From Mallotus nudiflorus (Eukaryota > Streptophyta > Magnoliopsida > Malpighiales > Euphorbiaceae), in the NCBI GenBank assembly GCA_947683625.1, contig CANTUR010000340.1, positions 434,001 through 498,000 of the forward strand: a stretch of DNA of 64,000 nt, read 5' to 3'. The notes below the pieces were generated by a model, which was not told where the DNA came from, made no database searches, and saw nothing but the letters and a program-made list of their open reading frames with translations. Shown piece after piece: positions 35,955-49,002 of this stretch (position 1 is its first letter; each line of letters starts with the position of its first letter). Both the position numbers and the translations under genes were made by a program.

Positions 35955-36323
35955 ATGCATTCTTCGAAAGGTAAAGCTGGAGAAAGTTTCACTCACTTTT
36001 TATGTCCCGTTGAGTTAGGGACAAACGCATGCCCAACAGTACTTGATTGTGGGAGCAGAGGCCCCTACTCCTACTTCCTTGCACCCCACTGTCCTCCTGC
36101 TTTTTGCATCATTGCTGCAACTTTTAAATGTCCAACTGGAAAAATGATAGATTTTGCTAGTGTTACAATGTACAAAGCTGTTAAACATTTTTCACCCAAT
36201 ACACTGTCTGTCAATGACAAACACAAACCACAAGGGCTTGATAGATTTCGGTTGAGCAATGTAAATGCAAGTCAAGTGATTCAATTTTCTGAAATCAGGA
36301 CATCCTTCTCATATCCAATTTAG
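35955..36323 (+). CDS. Unrecognised 122-aa ORF with its own TATA box and AATAAA
   Basis: ATG 35955 to TAG 36321-36323, single exon. The protein has six Cys in its first half, among them FLCPVELGTNACPTVLDCGS, PHCPPAFC and FKCPTGKM, then a polar C-terminal half. No family is recognised and no membrane helix is obvious. Supporting a real gene are the TATATAAG 87 bp upstream, an A-rich leader, base composition richer in GC than the flanks, and AATAAA 28 bp after the stop. Against it are the lack of any recognised homologue and its position just beyond the 3' end of the convergent lysyl-tRNA synthetase gene, where it could be a chance frame in antisense 3' UTR. Confidence 0.35.
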   Translation: MHSSKGKAGESFTHFLCPVELGTNACPTVLDCGSRGPYSYFLAPHCPPAFCIIAATFKCPTGKMIDFASVTMYKAVKHFSPNTLSVNDKHKPQGLDRFRLSNVNASQVIQFSEIRTSFSYPI

Positions 36324-36350
36324 ATAAACAAACTGAAAACAGCTTAAGGC

Positions 36351-36356
36351 AATAAA
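36351..36356 (+). terminator. Poly(A) signal candidate for the 122-aa ORF
   Basis: AATAAA lies 28 bp after the stop codon at 36323. Confidence 0.35.
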
Positions 36357-36810
36357 GAACTCAATCATCAATGGGTTTAATTCTCTCAACTTCTAGCAAA
36401 ATCACTCATAGCTATACATTTTGCAATAATACATTTCTTGAAGTGAAAGTACAATGGCATCCTGAAGGAATGTTATACAAGGTTCCTAGGCTATAATATG
36501 TGCAAATACATATTGTCAGATCATGGGAGAACAAATTCTTCCCCATTAAAAATATAAATGATACATGAAGACCTCCAAAACTGCCAGAGGTAAATATAAT
36601 TTAAGTCACCACATTTTCTTAACCTATAGGAAACAAAAAGCCGTGCTAAGTGTGGCCAAAATTTTTCCATTATATTAGAGTCCCTTCAAGTTGTTGTGTC
36701 CTCAAACTCCTTGACGGGGTGTTTAAATCACATTTCAGTGAGAATAATGTTCCATTTGAACCATATAATGACAAAGAAAATGAGCCCATCCACCACCTTT
36801 TGTCGCAAAC

Positions 36811-39780
36811 CTACTGCTGAATCTTGAGCACAGGAAAAGCAATAACATCTCGGATGCTAGCAGAGTTCGTCAAAAACATAACCAGCCTGTCAATTCCAAG
36901 TCCCTAAGCCAAACAAATTCTTTGTTACATTTTACCCGGCAAAACATAAAATAGGAAAGGCCATAAGACTTTGAATTTTATAAATTGAATCAACTCTCTA
37001 ATCCAATTGTTTGCAACTTTCAGGTTTGACATTGTTACAGCTGATTACATAAGGTTACTTAAGGTTCAATCCCAAATTACTTTCTAAGGGAAACTTGTGT
37101 AATTTATTATATAAATTTACTGTTAGGATGTTTTCCAAATGCATCTATGGATTTTTACAAACCTTCGCAGCAGCAAGCTATTAGATAGCATTCGTGCTAG
37201 TTCACAATATTTATGCAGGTGGTTGGCTGCTGTTCTTGGATCGATAGTCATGTGTCATGTTCTACACCTCCTCAATATTTTTCTCTAATGCTACTTTTTC
37301 TAGTACAGGGTTGCTTTCTCATCATTTACAGGTATATACGTAGACTGGCTTTTGTTTTGGTTTCATCTGGCTAGGCTGTTATCATTGCTGTAATTCTTTT
37401 CATAATTGCTGTTCTCCACCTTTGAGTTGTGTTCTCCATTTTTTTTTTATCGCAAGACTATTGCATCTTTTGTGCTTTGGTATTGGTGGGGTTTTGTCAC
37501 TCTAGTTTATTTAGAGTGGTTATTTGTCCCCCTCATATTTCAATAAAAAATTAATGCTAATATTCTTTGGGAGAAAAATGCAAGGCTTAGAGATAATTAC
37601 CATTCCTGAAGCAGGGGGCATTCCATATTCCAAAGCTGTTAAAAAGTCATCATCAAGTGTCACTTCATATGATTCATCCTCGTGTTCATTTTTTCCATCT
37701 TCTGATATAGTTTTTCTCTTCTCATTATGATGTCTCACTTGCTCTTCTAAGCGTCCTCTCTACAAATATATCAAATTGAAAACCTTGTTCAATACCTAGT
37801 TACAGGTTTCATGATTTACCACAAAAAGAAAAAAAAGAAAGAGCAAAAAGGGGAGAGGGAAACAAGATACAAGGGAACAACAGTAAGGCAGCCACATGCC
37901 CAAGTTTGTCAAAGAAGATTATACGACATCAAGACCATCCAACAGCTACATTGCCACTGTCACAGTTAATTCAAACATTTAACTAATGGACAAATTAATA
38001 TAACCTTCCACCTCAACAACTCATTAAGGAACCAAGAACTTGCATTCAAGTAATATTAGAAGTATAAAATTTTTATACCATATTTCATAAAAGCACGTCT
38101 ACTGCTTGTATTAACAAACTAAAAATAATAAGAAATCTGAAATAGATCTGCAAATGTTTTATGTTAAGACATACCTGATCCAATGGATCTGTCAATTCAG
38201 AGAAAGCATTGGCCAATTCACGACCACAGATGAAGAGTTCAAATCTCTCAGTTAAGCCTACATGCCTGTTGTAAGTAAATACCAAGCTTATAAAAAATAT
38301 ATCAGAAGAAAACACAACATTTTGGAGTTTTGTACACAATTTCCAAAATGATTCTACTAATTTCAGTGTCACCGTACATATATACAAACACAATTGTCTC
38401 ATCATAAAGGTAAGCATCCATCTGGTAAAACAGGGGACTATGTATTGCATAGAGAAATGAAACAAGAGAAGCTATATGTATTGCAAAAGCTATATATATA
38501 TATATATATATATAGATATATATATATATATCGAGCCAAGAAGGAAAATGCCACTAGCACTGTATAATCAACTCCAGTTTTTAGTGTTTTCTATGCAAAG
38601 AACATGCTTGATTATCAACATTTAACAAGTTAATCATGATAATTACTAAGAAAAATAATCTGCAAGAAAACACCTTAATCTGTAGCGTAAAATATGAAAG
38701 ATGCACAACCCCTAATATGAAGGCACTTCTAGAAACAGAACATTAAAATTTGGCAAAAGTTTTCTACCTTCGATGTGGTTTAGCAAGAGGAGAGATCTCA
38801 ATAGGATAGTCCAAAACAAATGTGGGTTGCAAGAGCTTTGGCTCTACAACAATTTCAAAGACCTGCATATTTAAGCAGCCATGTGTAGAGAAGATATTCA
38901 AGCAGCAAGCAAAATGGAAAGCAAATGAAACAAGCCTATGTCAAAAGAAACAATCTAAAGTCAGCACTGCAGTAAAACAGCAACCTGAAACTAGACTCGA
39001 GGAGTAGAGAAATATAGAATAAAGATTACCTCATTAAGGATATGGCCAACAGAAGAGCACCCTTCAATAGAGGATTTGTCCTTATTTTCAAGTACAGGTC
39101 CAAGATTTCTCAAAGTTATATCTTTAGCAACTTTAAGATCATTACCCAGCTCATTGAAATCAATCCTAGTGGCCTCTTTCACAAGATTGTGCATGGTTTC
39201 CCTCCTCCAAGGCCGCTCCAGACAAATCTTTAAGCCCTGTTTTGAAGTATCACATAAGCATTTTATAGATCTAACTGCAGATCAGTTTTGGCTACACAAG
39301 TTGAAAGAATATAATCTTCAGAACCTTTAATATATTTAAATGAACAAATATTAAATATCCAATGGTGTAAATCCACTACTACAGCACCATTACCTGGTAA
39401 TCAATGGTTAGCTTCCCATGAACAGCAAGAGCACAGCGAGTAACAATTTCTTCTGCCATGTTCATCATGCTTTGGTAGTCTGAATATGCTTCATACATCT
39501 AGTATTAAGCTAGTACGAATATTAATCAGAGTGCCATGTGACAAAAAAGAAGGAAAAAAAAGTTTAACTGCAAAGTTAGGATAGACAAAGCAGCACTAAG
39601 AGATTACCTCTATAGTGGTAAATTCTGGATTATGACGAGTTGAGATGCCCTCATTTCTGAATATTCGACCAATCTCATATACTTTCTCAAATCCCCCAAC
39701 CTATAATTACCCAATACAGATTAGAGTATAAATCTAAGGGCTAAGAAAAAATATAGAAATATGGATGAGGATGACACCTT

Positions 39781-39814
<34 letters not shown>

Positions 39815-42800
39815 TCTACTACAAAACAAAATCAAATATTCCCAATGAGACGGACCAAATTTTTTCACCAGCTAAAATTTGTATAAAAAATGGTAAAGCT
39901 GAGTCCATAGAAAAGAAGGAGACAGTCTAACCCACTACCCAGTAATTTTTATGAAGTGGTTGTTATTCAGCCTCAAACCTCTAACTCAAGATTAAAAGTC
40001 CGTGCTACTATCAAATTCACTCTAGAATTCAGTCTATAGAACAGATTTACACTAGGATAAAATAGAAGGTTCATATCGATGGAACTACATGTTGAATTGG
40101 TAAAAGAGAAAAAGAAAAAAACTAGTGGATCGTATCTGATTATTTTAAAAATACCATGGATGCGTAGGAAGAACCACTGTGATTTGTGACTAAGACAAGT
40201 AACAAAATTTGTTGGACAATATAAATACGTCCCACAGTAGAAAAATATAAAGAAGTCAAGTGGCTCATAAATACAAGCCTGTGTTACATAGGTTCAACCC
40301 TATTTATGTGTCGTCTGGAGGGGCCAACACTCTCTTCACCTATGAAATTTATAACTTGGTATCAAAGCTCTGATCATGAGCTCATGGAAGTTTGGCGTGG
40401 CCAAATTGTATTTGACAGTGATCACAAAATTTATAACATGGTATTAGAGCAGTAATCCTGAGCTCATGGAGGTCAATGTATTTGGCAAGTGACAATAGAA
40501 TTTAGAAAATGGTATCAGAGTAAAAGTCTTGAGCTTGTAGAGTTTGGCTCAACCCGTTTCAGTATGGCCAGATTCTATTTGGCAAGTTGAGCTCATAGAA
40601 GTTTGGCTCGGCCTGTTTGTGACCTTAGGGCCATATTGTATTTGGCAAGTGCAACTGGGCCAGCCTGTTCATGACCTTAGGTACAGCTAGATTGTATTTG
40701 GCAAATGACCGCTTGTGAGCTTGGGACCATGGGGAGTGTTTGACCGTTTGTGACCAGGGGAAGTGTTGAAGAATACAAATACATTGCACATTGGAGAAAT
40801 ATAAAGACTCCTAAAGTGGTGTAGGTTGAGTCCATGGAGTTTATAACAAAATTTATATGGGATAAAAGGATATGTTATAAGGAAACCAAAATGACAACCA
40901 AAACCCATCAAACATAAATTTGTCAAAAACTACCTCCTAAAATTAATATTTTCACTTGATTAGAATAGAGAATTACCCTTCAAATTTTTGGACACAAGAA
41001 CTAAGGAAACAAGTAGATGATTGGGTCGTAAACCCCATTAATAACAATGATTTCAAGTCTCATCTATGACCATCATTCCATAGGACCATTGAGTTCGGTT
41101 AGGGGAAAGATCTTCTAATGACCAGAAATTAATAAAGTGGCAAATACAATTATTTGGGAAATTGGTAAAATGTTTGCAACTAAAAGTCTGTTAAGAAAAT
41201 GAAGTGGGGAATTATGATGTAACAAGTGAATCTTAAAGCTTCTAACAAATGTATAGGGAGAATGAGATTTTGCAACTTTTAACAAACCTAAATCTTAATG
41301 CAGCTGATGATACATATTCAATTTTCATAAATAATTCTATTGCACAAACCATGTAGCATCCATCATAAGATACAATAGCATAACATCAAAATCAATAGCC
41401 ATGAGAAAGAGAGAAAGAAACTCCCTTAAAAGATAATGTTTAAAATAAAAAAGGTCACAATCTGGCACATTGGCAGCAACATTTTTTATGAAAATACAGA
41501 AATGGGGAAAGAAAGGATTATCAATAACATGGAGGCTTTTAGAAGAGAATTAAGATTAAAACCTTACCAACATTCTCTTCAAATGAAGCTCAGTTGCAAT
41601 TCTTAGATAAAGATTTCTTTCAAGTGAATTATGATATGTTACAAATGGCCTAGCTTCTGCTCCACCAGCTGCCCCCTAGAAGATAAAATCAATTAAAACA
41701 CCAAGTTCCAAATGCAATATATCTTTCCAAGTTGATAAACAGACATGATATGACATCAACAATGCATATTAAAAAAAAAAGGAGCTATTTCAGCCATTGC
41801 AAACAATTAACTTGTAGAGGCAAAAATGATCTCTGATGATATAAAAGAAGAAGCAAAAAGATAGAATTGTTGTAGACATAAAAAGAATAACACATCCATC
41901 CCGCATGCTTAATGAATAAAAAAAATTCACCAACACACAATCGAAGAAAATGCTAAATTAAAGAGTCATGAAGTTATTGTTGACATTCAGTAGAACACAA
42001 CCACACAAAAATAAAAATTCGGGAAATAATTATGTACTCACACTATGAACTCAATTGTAATTGCCTACACAAATAATCTACAATTCCTTCAGGGTTAAAG
42101 TGAAGGCACATCTCCATGTTTGATTAGATGTCCCATAGTTTGTTGCTTTGGAAAAAAGGGAATCAACAACTTGTTCCCACACTGAAGACAAAGAAAATCA
42201 GAATATAGCCTTGAGTCCTCTTCAACTACCACGCAAATAGAGTTACAATGTAAAAAATACAAACATGAAACATGTTAACGTGAGTGCCAAACTTGTGTAA
42301 CTAACATGCATTAAACTATTTCCCTAGCCCAATGACCTACTCACAGCTAGGACTTCTGTAACTGGTGTAACCACGAGCTTAGGCAATAGCATTCTCAAAC
42401 AGCCTTCAGGATATAAAAGGACCCCCCCTTCAGGATATAAAAGGGACCCCCCAAAGATGCCTACTTTAACATTCCAATGACCAACCTAAGTTTTTCCATT
42501 CCCAATCCACCTAATAGTTGTGACTTTTGGCAATGTAGGTGAACTAATGGGGTATGGGAGTTTAGAAATGATATCTAAAATGACCTCATGGTGGACTTCT
42601 CATATTCAATAGGTATTGCCTTAACATGGCCATGATAAACCATGTCAAATTCCAGTTTACAGAATAATTTATTTAATGACAATAACAAAAAAATTCAAGA
42701 AGGACATCAAGACATAAAAACAGTAAAATGGCAGTACAAACCTGTAGAACTGGAGTTTCAACTTCAACAAAACGTAATGATTCCATTGTCTTACGTATCT

Positions 42801-45327
42801 CTGAAACAATCTGCCAAGAAAAGGGTGCAGGTAGAATTCTTAATCTTAAATTGTCAGACCATAGGAAATAACTGCAGTGAATGGAAATTCACAAGTTAAT
42901 AGTCTAAATCATAAGCCAAAATGTCTTTTATTTGAATCAGAACCACATAAAGTTTGCAAAAAGCAGGAAACTAAAAGGTACAGTTACATAACCACAAGTT
43001 CAATAAGATTGTAAATTAAGAAAAATAGATAATGAAACATAATTAATCATACGGCAGTGAAGGCAATCCACCTTTGCTCTCTTACGGAACACGTCAACTA
43101 CTTCAGGATTTGCGATCATATCAACATACCTAAACATTGTAATAACTGTTGTAAGAAGTAAGAAGAAGATAAAATGCACATTTAGCAAAAAAAGAAAAAA
43201 AAAAATCAATCCACAAAGTGTGCATGAAAATATGTGATTGGATATTTGACAATCATTTCAATGTTTTGCTAATAAAAAAAGTGTATCTATGTTATTATGA
43301 CAACATCGAATGATTTAGTAAAACAAATTCATCTATCAATGTCTGTGGAGGAACATTCTACTGTCTTGCTGTAATTGCATAACTTAGACCAAGTATTTAA
43401 CAAAAAAATCCACAAAACAGAAAAGTAACTGACCGTTGACGATAGCGCTTATCTATGTCAGTTAGACCATGATATTTGTCGGGTAGTGGAAGAAGAGATT
43501 TTGTAAGAATAGTGAAAGAAGTCACACAAACAGAAAGCTCACCTGAGGAATAAACCAGAAATAAAAAAAAGGATGTTTAACCCAAGGTTCTAAGATCATA
43601 GTAAAATAACCATAACGTAGCATTGCTAATTTCAAGAAAAAAAAGCATGAAGCACAACATTTTCCAACTGCCACCAGACTCCCAAGACAAAATATAAATA
43701 AGCTTGTGGAATAGGTATTAAGGTTCAAAATACGATCAGGTCCCTTAAGTCAATTGCATGCTGGGAATTTTACCTTTCTCTGTGCGTTTCATGGAGCCAC
43801 TAGCCCCCAATATATCGCCAATATCAACAAGTGTCTTCAACTTCTCGAACTCATCATTTGAAAGGCGTTCTTTCTCACAATATAGCTATAAGGAGAAAAA
43901 TGAAATGAAAGAACAAAGAGATAAAATTACAACAGAGCAGACTATCAGAGATTGTACAAAGGAATACAAGGATGCCAGGTAGACATGCCTCAACCAAACG
44001 AACAAACAGGTATAACGAAGAACATGTTTTAAGTAACCAAATGACCAGACTCTTTAGGAGGTTCCATTTGATCTATTATATAGGAATTAGAAGTTGTCTC
44101 AACAATCAACAAATCTCTAGGACAAAAGAAAATGGGATGACTACTCAAAAAGATGCAAAATCCAGATACAGAAAGCAAACCCAATAAAGAACCAGTAACC
44201 ATCAATCTCAAAGTTATTAGTAAATCACTGCAATGGGCATGTCGTTTAACAATTTTTATATCAATATATTTTGCAAGATTCATATATTTTTTCACATTAT
44301 TATTTATTAAGCAAAATCAGCTACTAAACAGAATCAACTAGGCCACAGTTTAGCTATTTAAGTGACAAAAAGTGAAGAAAGGAGGAGGTGACATGAAGAT
44401 AATAACTTCTGCCACATCATAATTTTTTTCTTCAAAAGGCAACATTGCTGTTGGTAAGAAGATAATCTTCACTCTAATATTCAAGATTTCAGTAAAAGAA
44501 CTCCTCATACTGCCAAAACAGCATAAGAAGTAATTGTTTCAAGTCCCCATTTTGCCCATCTCGTAACTGGAAACTAATAACAGATGAATTTCAGACATGT
44601 GCATGAATAGGTGTGACACCAATTCATAAGTTTCTCAAAATCTTTAAAAGTGTTCCCATCATGCTAAACCCTTAAACATGAACATAAAACATGCATCAAA
44701 TTTTCAAAGTACAGAAAGGGACAGACCTGAATTGTTCCAGAATCATCTCTCAACGTCAAAAAAGCAAGCTTTCCGAAAGCTCTACGAGCAACAATTCTGC
44801 CTGCTATAGAGACATTGTCACTCTCATCTTTGGATTCTTCTCCATTAGCCAGATGCCTATATATCTCTTGTAACTCACTAGCAGTATGAGTCCTATCCCA
44901 CCTATAAGCATAAGGCTCAACCCCTTTGCTCCTCAGTTCTTCTACCTTTAAGAAAACAACCAAAACAAGCAGAGCAAAATATTAAAAGAGAGCAAAACAA
45001 AACTTATGCTCTTAAACCTAGTAATTCAAACAGAGAATCAATCAAAAATTCCACTTCTTTTATGGCAAAGATCACAAAAATTAAAATTCTGACCTTTTTG
45101 AGACGAATGGCACGAACAGCTTCTCTGTCTGAAGTGGAAGAGGAGGATGAGGAAGAAGATGAACGACGGTTGCGGCCGGCGGTTTTGATGGAGGCAGAGG
45201 AGGTGTTGGAGCAGCGGATGAGCAGCGAAGTAAAGGTGCGTTTGGCTGTGGTGTACTGAAAGACATGCGTCAATGGTGTCATATAAGAGGAAGAAGAAGA
45301 AAGACTCCAAAAGCTCAGTGCCTCCAT
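36811..45327 (-). CDS. Lysyl-tRNA synthetase, class II, chloroplast/mitochondrial type (14 exons, 583 aa)
   Basis: Charges tRNA-Lys with lysine using ATP. Exons, 5' to 3' on the minus strand: 45094-45327, 44727-44945, 43774-43885, 43434-43542, 43072-43129, 42742-42810, 41568-41675, 39608-39700, 39394-39498, 39030-39236, 38768-38862, 38175-38265, 37601-37759, 36811-36903. All junctions are GT-AG and keep frame; total 1752 nt with TAG at 36811. Residues 1 to about 60 are Ser-rich and basic, like an organellar transit peptide. The OB-fold anticodon-binding domain follows (SIAGRIVARRAFGKLAFLTL). Class II motif 1 is about 248-267, motif 2 is FRNEGISTRHNPEF (about 317-330) and motif 3 is GLGIDRLVMFLTNS (from 554). 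Length fits plant dual-targeted organellar LysRS. No break is seen. Its promoter side is abutted by a MULE. Confidence 0.96.
39780..39813 (+). repeat. T-run followed by A-run in LysRS intron 7
   Basis: A block of T then more than 20 A, with potential to form a perfect hairpin. It lies within intron 39701-41567. Confidence 0.85.
40210..40848 (+). mobile_element. TRIM (miniature LTR retrotransposon) in LysRS intron 7
   Basis: LTR 1 at 40210-40356 (TGTTGGACAATATAAATAC to TTTATAACT) and LTR 2 at 40764-40848 (TGTTGAAGAATACAAATAC to TTTATAACA, with about 60 bp missing from the middle). TSDs are perfect: AAATT at 40205-40209 and 40849-40853. A PBS (TTGGTATCAAAGC) starts at 40356-40357, and a purine tract (aggggaag) precedes LTR 2. 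The interior of about 400 bp is a degenerate tandem array in which the PBS-like motif recurs: ttggtatcaaagc, atggtattagagc, atggtatcagagt. It is opposite in orientation to the host gene and removed by splicing. Confidence 0.88.
42404..42454 (+). repeat. Two tandem 26-bp units in LysRS intron 6
   Basis: The unit cttcaggatataaaagg-acccccc occurs twice in tandem. Short duplication, no function inferred. Confidence 0.7.
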
Positions 45328-45429
45328 TTCTTCCTCTTTGTTTTTGCTGCTTATCTTCCACTCTTCACTATTATTTTATTTATTGGCAACAACAGTACTG
45401 ACAAAAAAAAAAGCCATTAATTTTATTAA

Positions 45430-45900
45430 AGAGAGAAGTCCTTAAAGTTTATTTTATGTCAATTAGATCATAAATATTTTTAAAATGGAATAATGAACCC
45501 ACAAGTACTATTCGTTTCTGAAAATTGCAATTAAGTCTTAAACCTTTTTTAATTGAGTCCTAAAAACTTTTAAATGTTATCATGTTAGTTCATTTCTATT
45601 ATGTCAAACAAAATCAATTGATGCCAATTAACCTTAATAGTCTTTGTCATGTGTTGATCAAATAAAAAGGGGCTTGACATATAAGCACTTTAAAACCCAA
45701 AAAGCTCAAATAAAAAAGAATCCTTTAACAGCAAAATAAACTCTCCCTTTTGGTTTACATCTTTGTCTCCTTTATTAAACTCTACTTGTTTCTTTAAGAA
45801 GCACCAACTCTTCTTCTTCTTCTTCTTCTTCTTCTTCTTGTAATTGATCCTCTTCATTCAAAAAGGTTTACAATGGCATCTAGGTTCTTCGACAGTGAGG
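45430..45900 (+). repeat. Left TIR of the long-TIR MULE
   Basis: It is inverted with respect to 58370-58770. It carries a (CTT)n tract at about 45811-45839 and, near its inner end, ATG 45873 (MASRFFDSEVDLI then TAA). It lies about 100 bp upstream of the LysRS start codon, which faces away. Confidence 0.65.
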
Positions 45901-46331
45901 TGGATTTGATTTAAGAAATGCTCATAGTTCCATGGACACAAGTAACACTATTCCCCTTCCTCAAAATGTGGAATCTGCATTACTATAGCAAATGTTGAAG
46001 CTCACACTATAGCAATTGAATTCAATGCCCCTAGAACAGTAGCAATAAGTTATTCAACTCCAACAAGCACTTTAACAAGATAAGAAACAATTGTCATGTA
46101 GCCAATTTTTGGTGGAGTAGAGAAACACTAAAAACCTTTATGGTTTGATATTGGTCAACTTAGCCTCAGTGAACTCTTCGAAAACTGAGTAATAGAAACA
46201 ACAACATATTTCTTTGTCAAGGTAGTTCCATCATATAGTAGTTGTACTAATATAGGAATAATCCTAGCTTATGTTGTTTGTTTTTATCCTTCCAACTTTG
46301 TTGGAACAATAAAACAACATATGGCTCCAAT
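45901..46331. other. Body of the long-TIR MULE, first part
   Basis: No complete frame. Fragments can be read with stops between them, but none matched a family I know. The body continues at 47860-47918, 56637-56863 and 57727-58369. The piece 56637-56775 reads NLTIARSNLFPVILRLGDLE and on to TAG. These may be a captured gene fragment or decayed element sequence. Confidence 0.3.
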
Positions 46332-47859
46332 TGTTGGGTTTTATGATACAAACGCAGTGAAAAAATTTAAAATTTATCACGTTCCCAAACCTGGATCCAT
46401 GTAATTCAACTACTTGATTAAATCTAGGGTTTCAAGAATTTCACTAAAATGCAGAAGAGACAAGATTTTCTGGAAGGATGAGAGGAGGTTCACACCAGTG
46501 ACACCTTACCTCGAGCTTTTTGCTTTGGTTGTTCAAATCTAGATGTCTCCAAAAGGATGCATCCTCTATAGGTATCCACACAAACAACCCTTTATAAAAA
46601 TGAATTGGAGTGTATGCTAGCAACTTTCTTAATTGTCTCACAAAAAAAGAACAAAAGAAAAACTATGTGTTTGTTTTCTAAGAAGAGAGAAAACGAATTT
46701 GGAGGCAGGAAAAACAAGTGAGTTAAACCCTAGAGAATATAACATATTTATAGACTACAAATTAGGGTTTCACCTACCAATGACCTTTTGGTAATTTCCC
46801 ATTTATTATATTCTAATTTAGTTTTAAAAACAAATTAGAAATAATATCTTATTTATTTATTTAAAATAACATTTATCTTAAATAAATAAAACACTTTAAT
46901 TATTTATTTTCTCAGAGTTTATTTTGGGCTTATTAAACCCATATTCATTTTGGACTTGTTCTAAGTGTGTGACCCTATAGGTTCATATAACATTGGCAGT
47001 GAGCCTAAATCTCTATTTAGGCCTATAAGTCATAAGTGGCCTCTAGCAAGACACTATGACTACCCAAGTCATGTGAAGTCAATAATCCGACATAACCTAA
47101 TTATAATGAATTTTATCGTCCTTTTATCACATGATATCTTAATTGAACATAAGGCATAGAATGTCATCCTTATATAGTTAAATATTATGAATTGATTCCA
47201 AGTATACTGAAAATGATAACTCTTTATCAATTCATTTCAGCATGGCCATGCATTTTCCTTCAGTCTATCTCATCAAGGGGCCCATAGATATCTTTCTCAT
47301 ATTAATGAGGGATAAATTCCTTCTAAATCACTTATATTCCTCACATAACTAATTTCATATCCAACAACATTATATTTAATCGTCTGGTTAAAGACAATGT
47401 TAAAATGTGTCAAAACATAAAATAGCTATGTAGAGATCCATGATGATTTCAAGGTCAAAGGATCGAAATAAAATTACTGTGATGAGAAATACTTATGACA
47501 ATAATCTATGTAGTATTTTCATAGTGGGTCAATCCAGTATATGATCTCTCATCATGTACCTATGAGTTAACTTAATATCTCATATTTATGATTAGTAAAA
47601 TATAACCATCAGTCAACATCATACTAGCCTTAATACTTTAATATTTATATAATGAATAAATGGCTAGGGATAATTAAAATAGAACTTTTATTTTAATCTA
47701 AGGGTTTTACTATCAAGTCACATACTTGATGGCCTTAGTAAGAATTAACCATTCATATAATTATCATAAAATCAAATGATAATGAAATACCTCTTTATTA
47801 ATAAAATAAGAAAGTCAATACATAATCACAAATGATTGACCTAATGCATATCACTAACA
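46332..47859 (-). mobile_element. Solo LTR of the copia 3 family, minus orientation
   Basis: 1528 bp from TGTTGGGTTTTATGATAC to GCATATCACTAACA. It matches the reverse complement of the copia 3 LTRs. The flanks CCAAT (46327-46331) and CCAAC (47860-47864) form a TSD with one mismatch. It lies only 59 bp from the 5' LTR of copia 3 in the opposite orientation. Confidence 0.9.
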
Positions 47860-47918
47860 CCAACAACATTTTCAATTAATTGATTATTTCAGTAGTCACT
47901 TTGCTTGTTGTTTGAAAG

Positions 47919-48908
47919 TGTTAGCGATATGCCCTAAGCCAATTATGTAATGGTCATACTTTGACATTGATAAATTTCTATTTTAATAATAAAGAGACAT
48001 TTTTATTATTACTAGCTAATTCTAGTATTATCCTTGATTAGTTAATTCTATTAAAATTATCAAGTACGTGACTTGATAGTAAAATTCTTAGATGATACTT
48101 GAATTCTAATTTAAATATCCCTAGTCGATTATTATTGTGGGAATAACAATGAACAAAGACTAGTATGAGATTGACTGATGATTAAGTTTTACTAATCATG
48201 TACATGAGATATAAAGTCAAACTCATAGGTACATATTTAAGGAAATAATATACTGGATCAGTCCACTATAAGAATACCACATGGATTATTGTCATAGGTA
48301 ATTCTCATCATAGTAGTATTATTTGAGTCCTTTGACCTAAGATCACTATGGTTTTCTACATGATAAGTTCTGTATTTTGACACATCCCTACACCATAATT
48401 TAATTGAATGGTAAAAGAGGTTGTGATTGGATATAGCATGAGTTCTATATGGAATGTGAGTGGTTAAGATGGAATTTGTCCCTTAGTTATTTTGAGAAGA
48501 TATTTGTTAGGCCCCTTGATTAGTTAGATTGAAGAGAAATGCATGGTCATGCTAGAATGATAAGAGTTATTAGTGCAGTCTACTTGGGATCAAGAAACAA
48601 TATGATTAAATAATATAAGCATGAAATAATCCATGTCTTATGTTCAATCAGGATATCATGTGACAAAAGGGCTATAGTACACGTTTTGTATTAGGTTATG
48701 TCGGATTATCGACCTTCACACAACTTGTGTAGTTATAATGTCTTGCTAGAGACAAATTATGACTTATGGGCTAAAATGGGAATTTTAGGCCCACTACCAA
48801 TGTTTTATGAACCTGTAGAGTAGTACACTTAGAATAAGCCCAAAGCAAAATTGGGTTAATAAGCCCAATAATTATCTCTTAGTAAGAATATATAACTATA
48901 TAACTATA

Positions 48909-49002
<94 letters not shown>

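Noticed and set aside
36904..37600. LysRS intron 13 as a possible LINE 3' end (T-rich, ending near ttcaataaaaaatt)
   Set aside because: No poly(A) tail plus TSD pair and no coding remnant were seen. Resemblance is by style only.
45038..45361. Alternative minus-strand frame (MEDKQQKQRGRNGG...) overlapping LysRS exon 1
   Set aside because: Only the other frame, starting at 45327, joins exon 2 in frame and gives a transit peptide.
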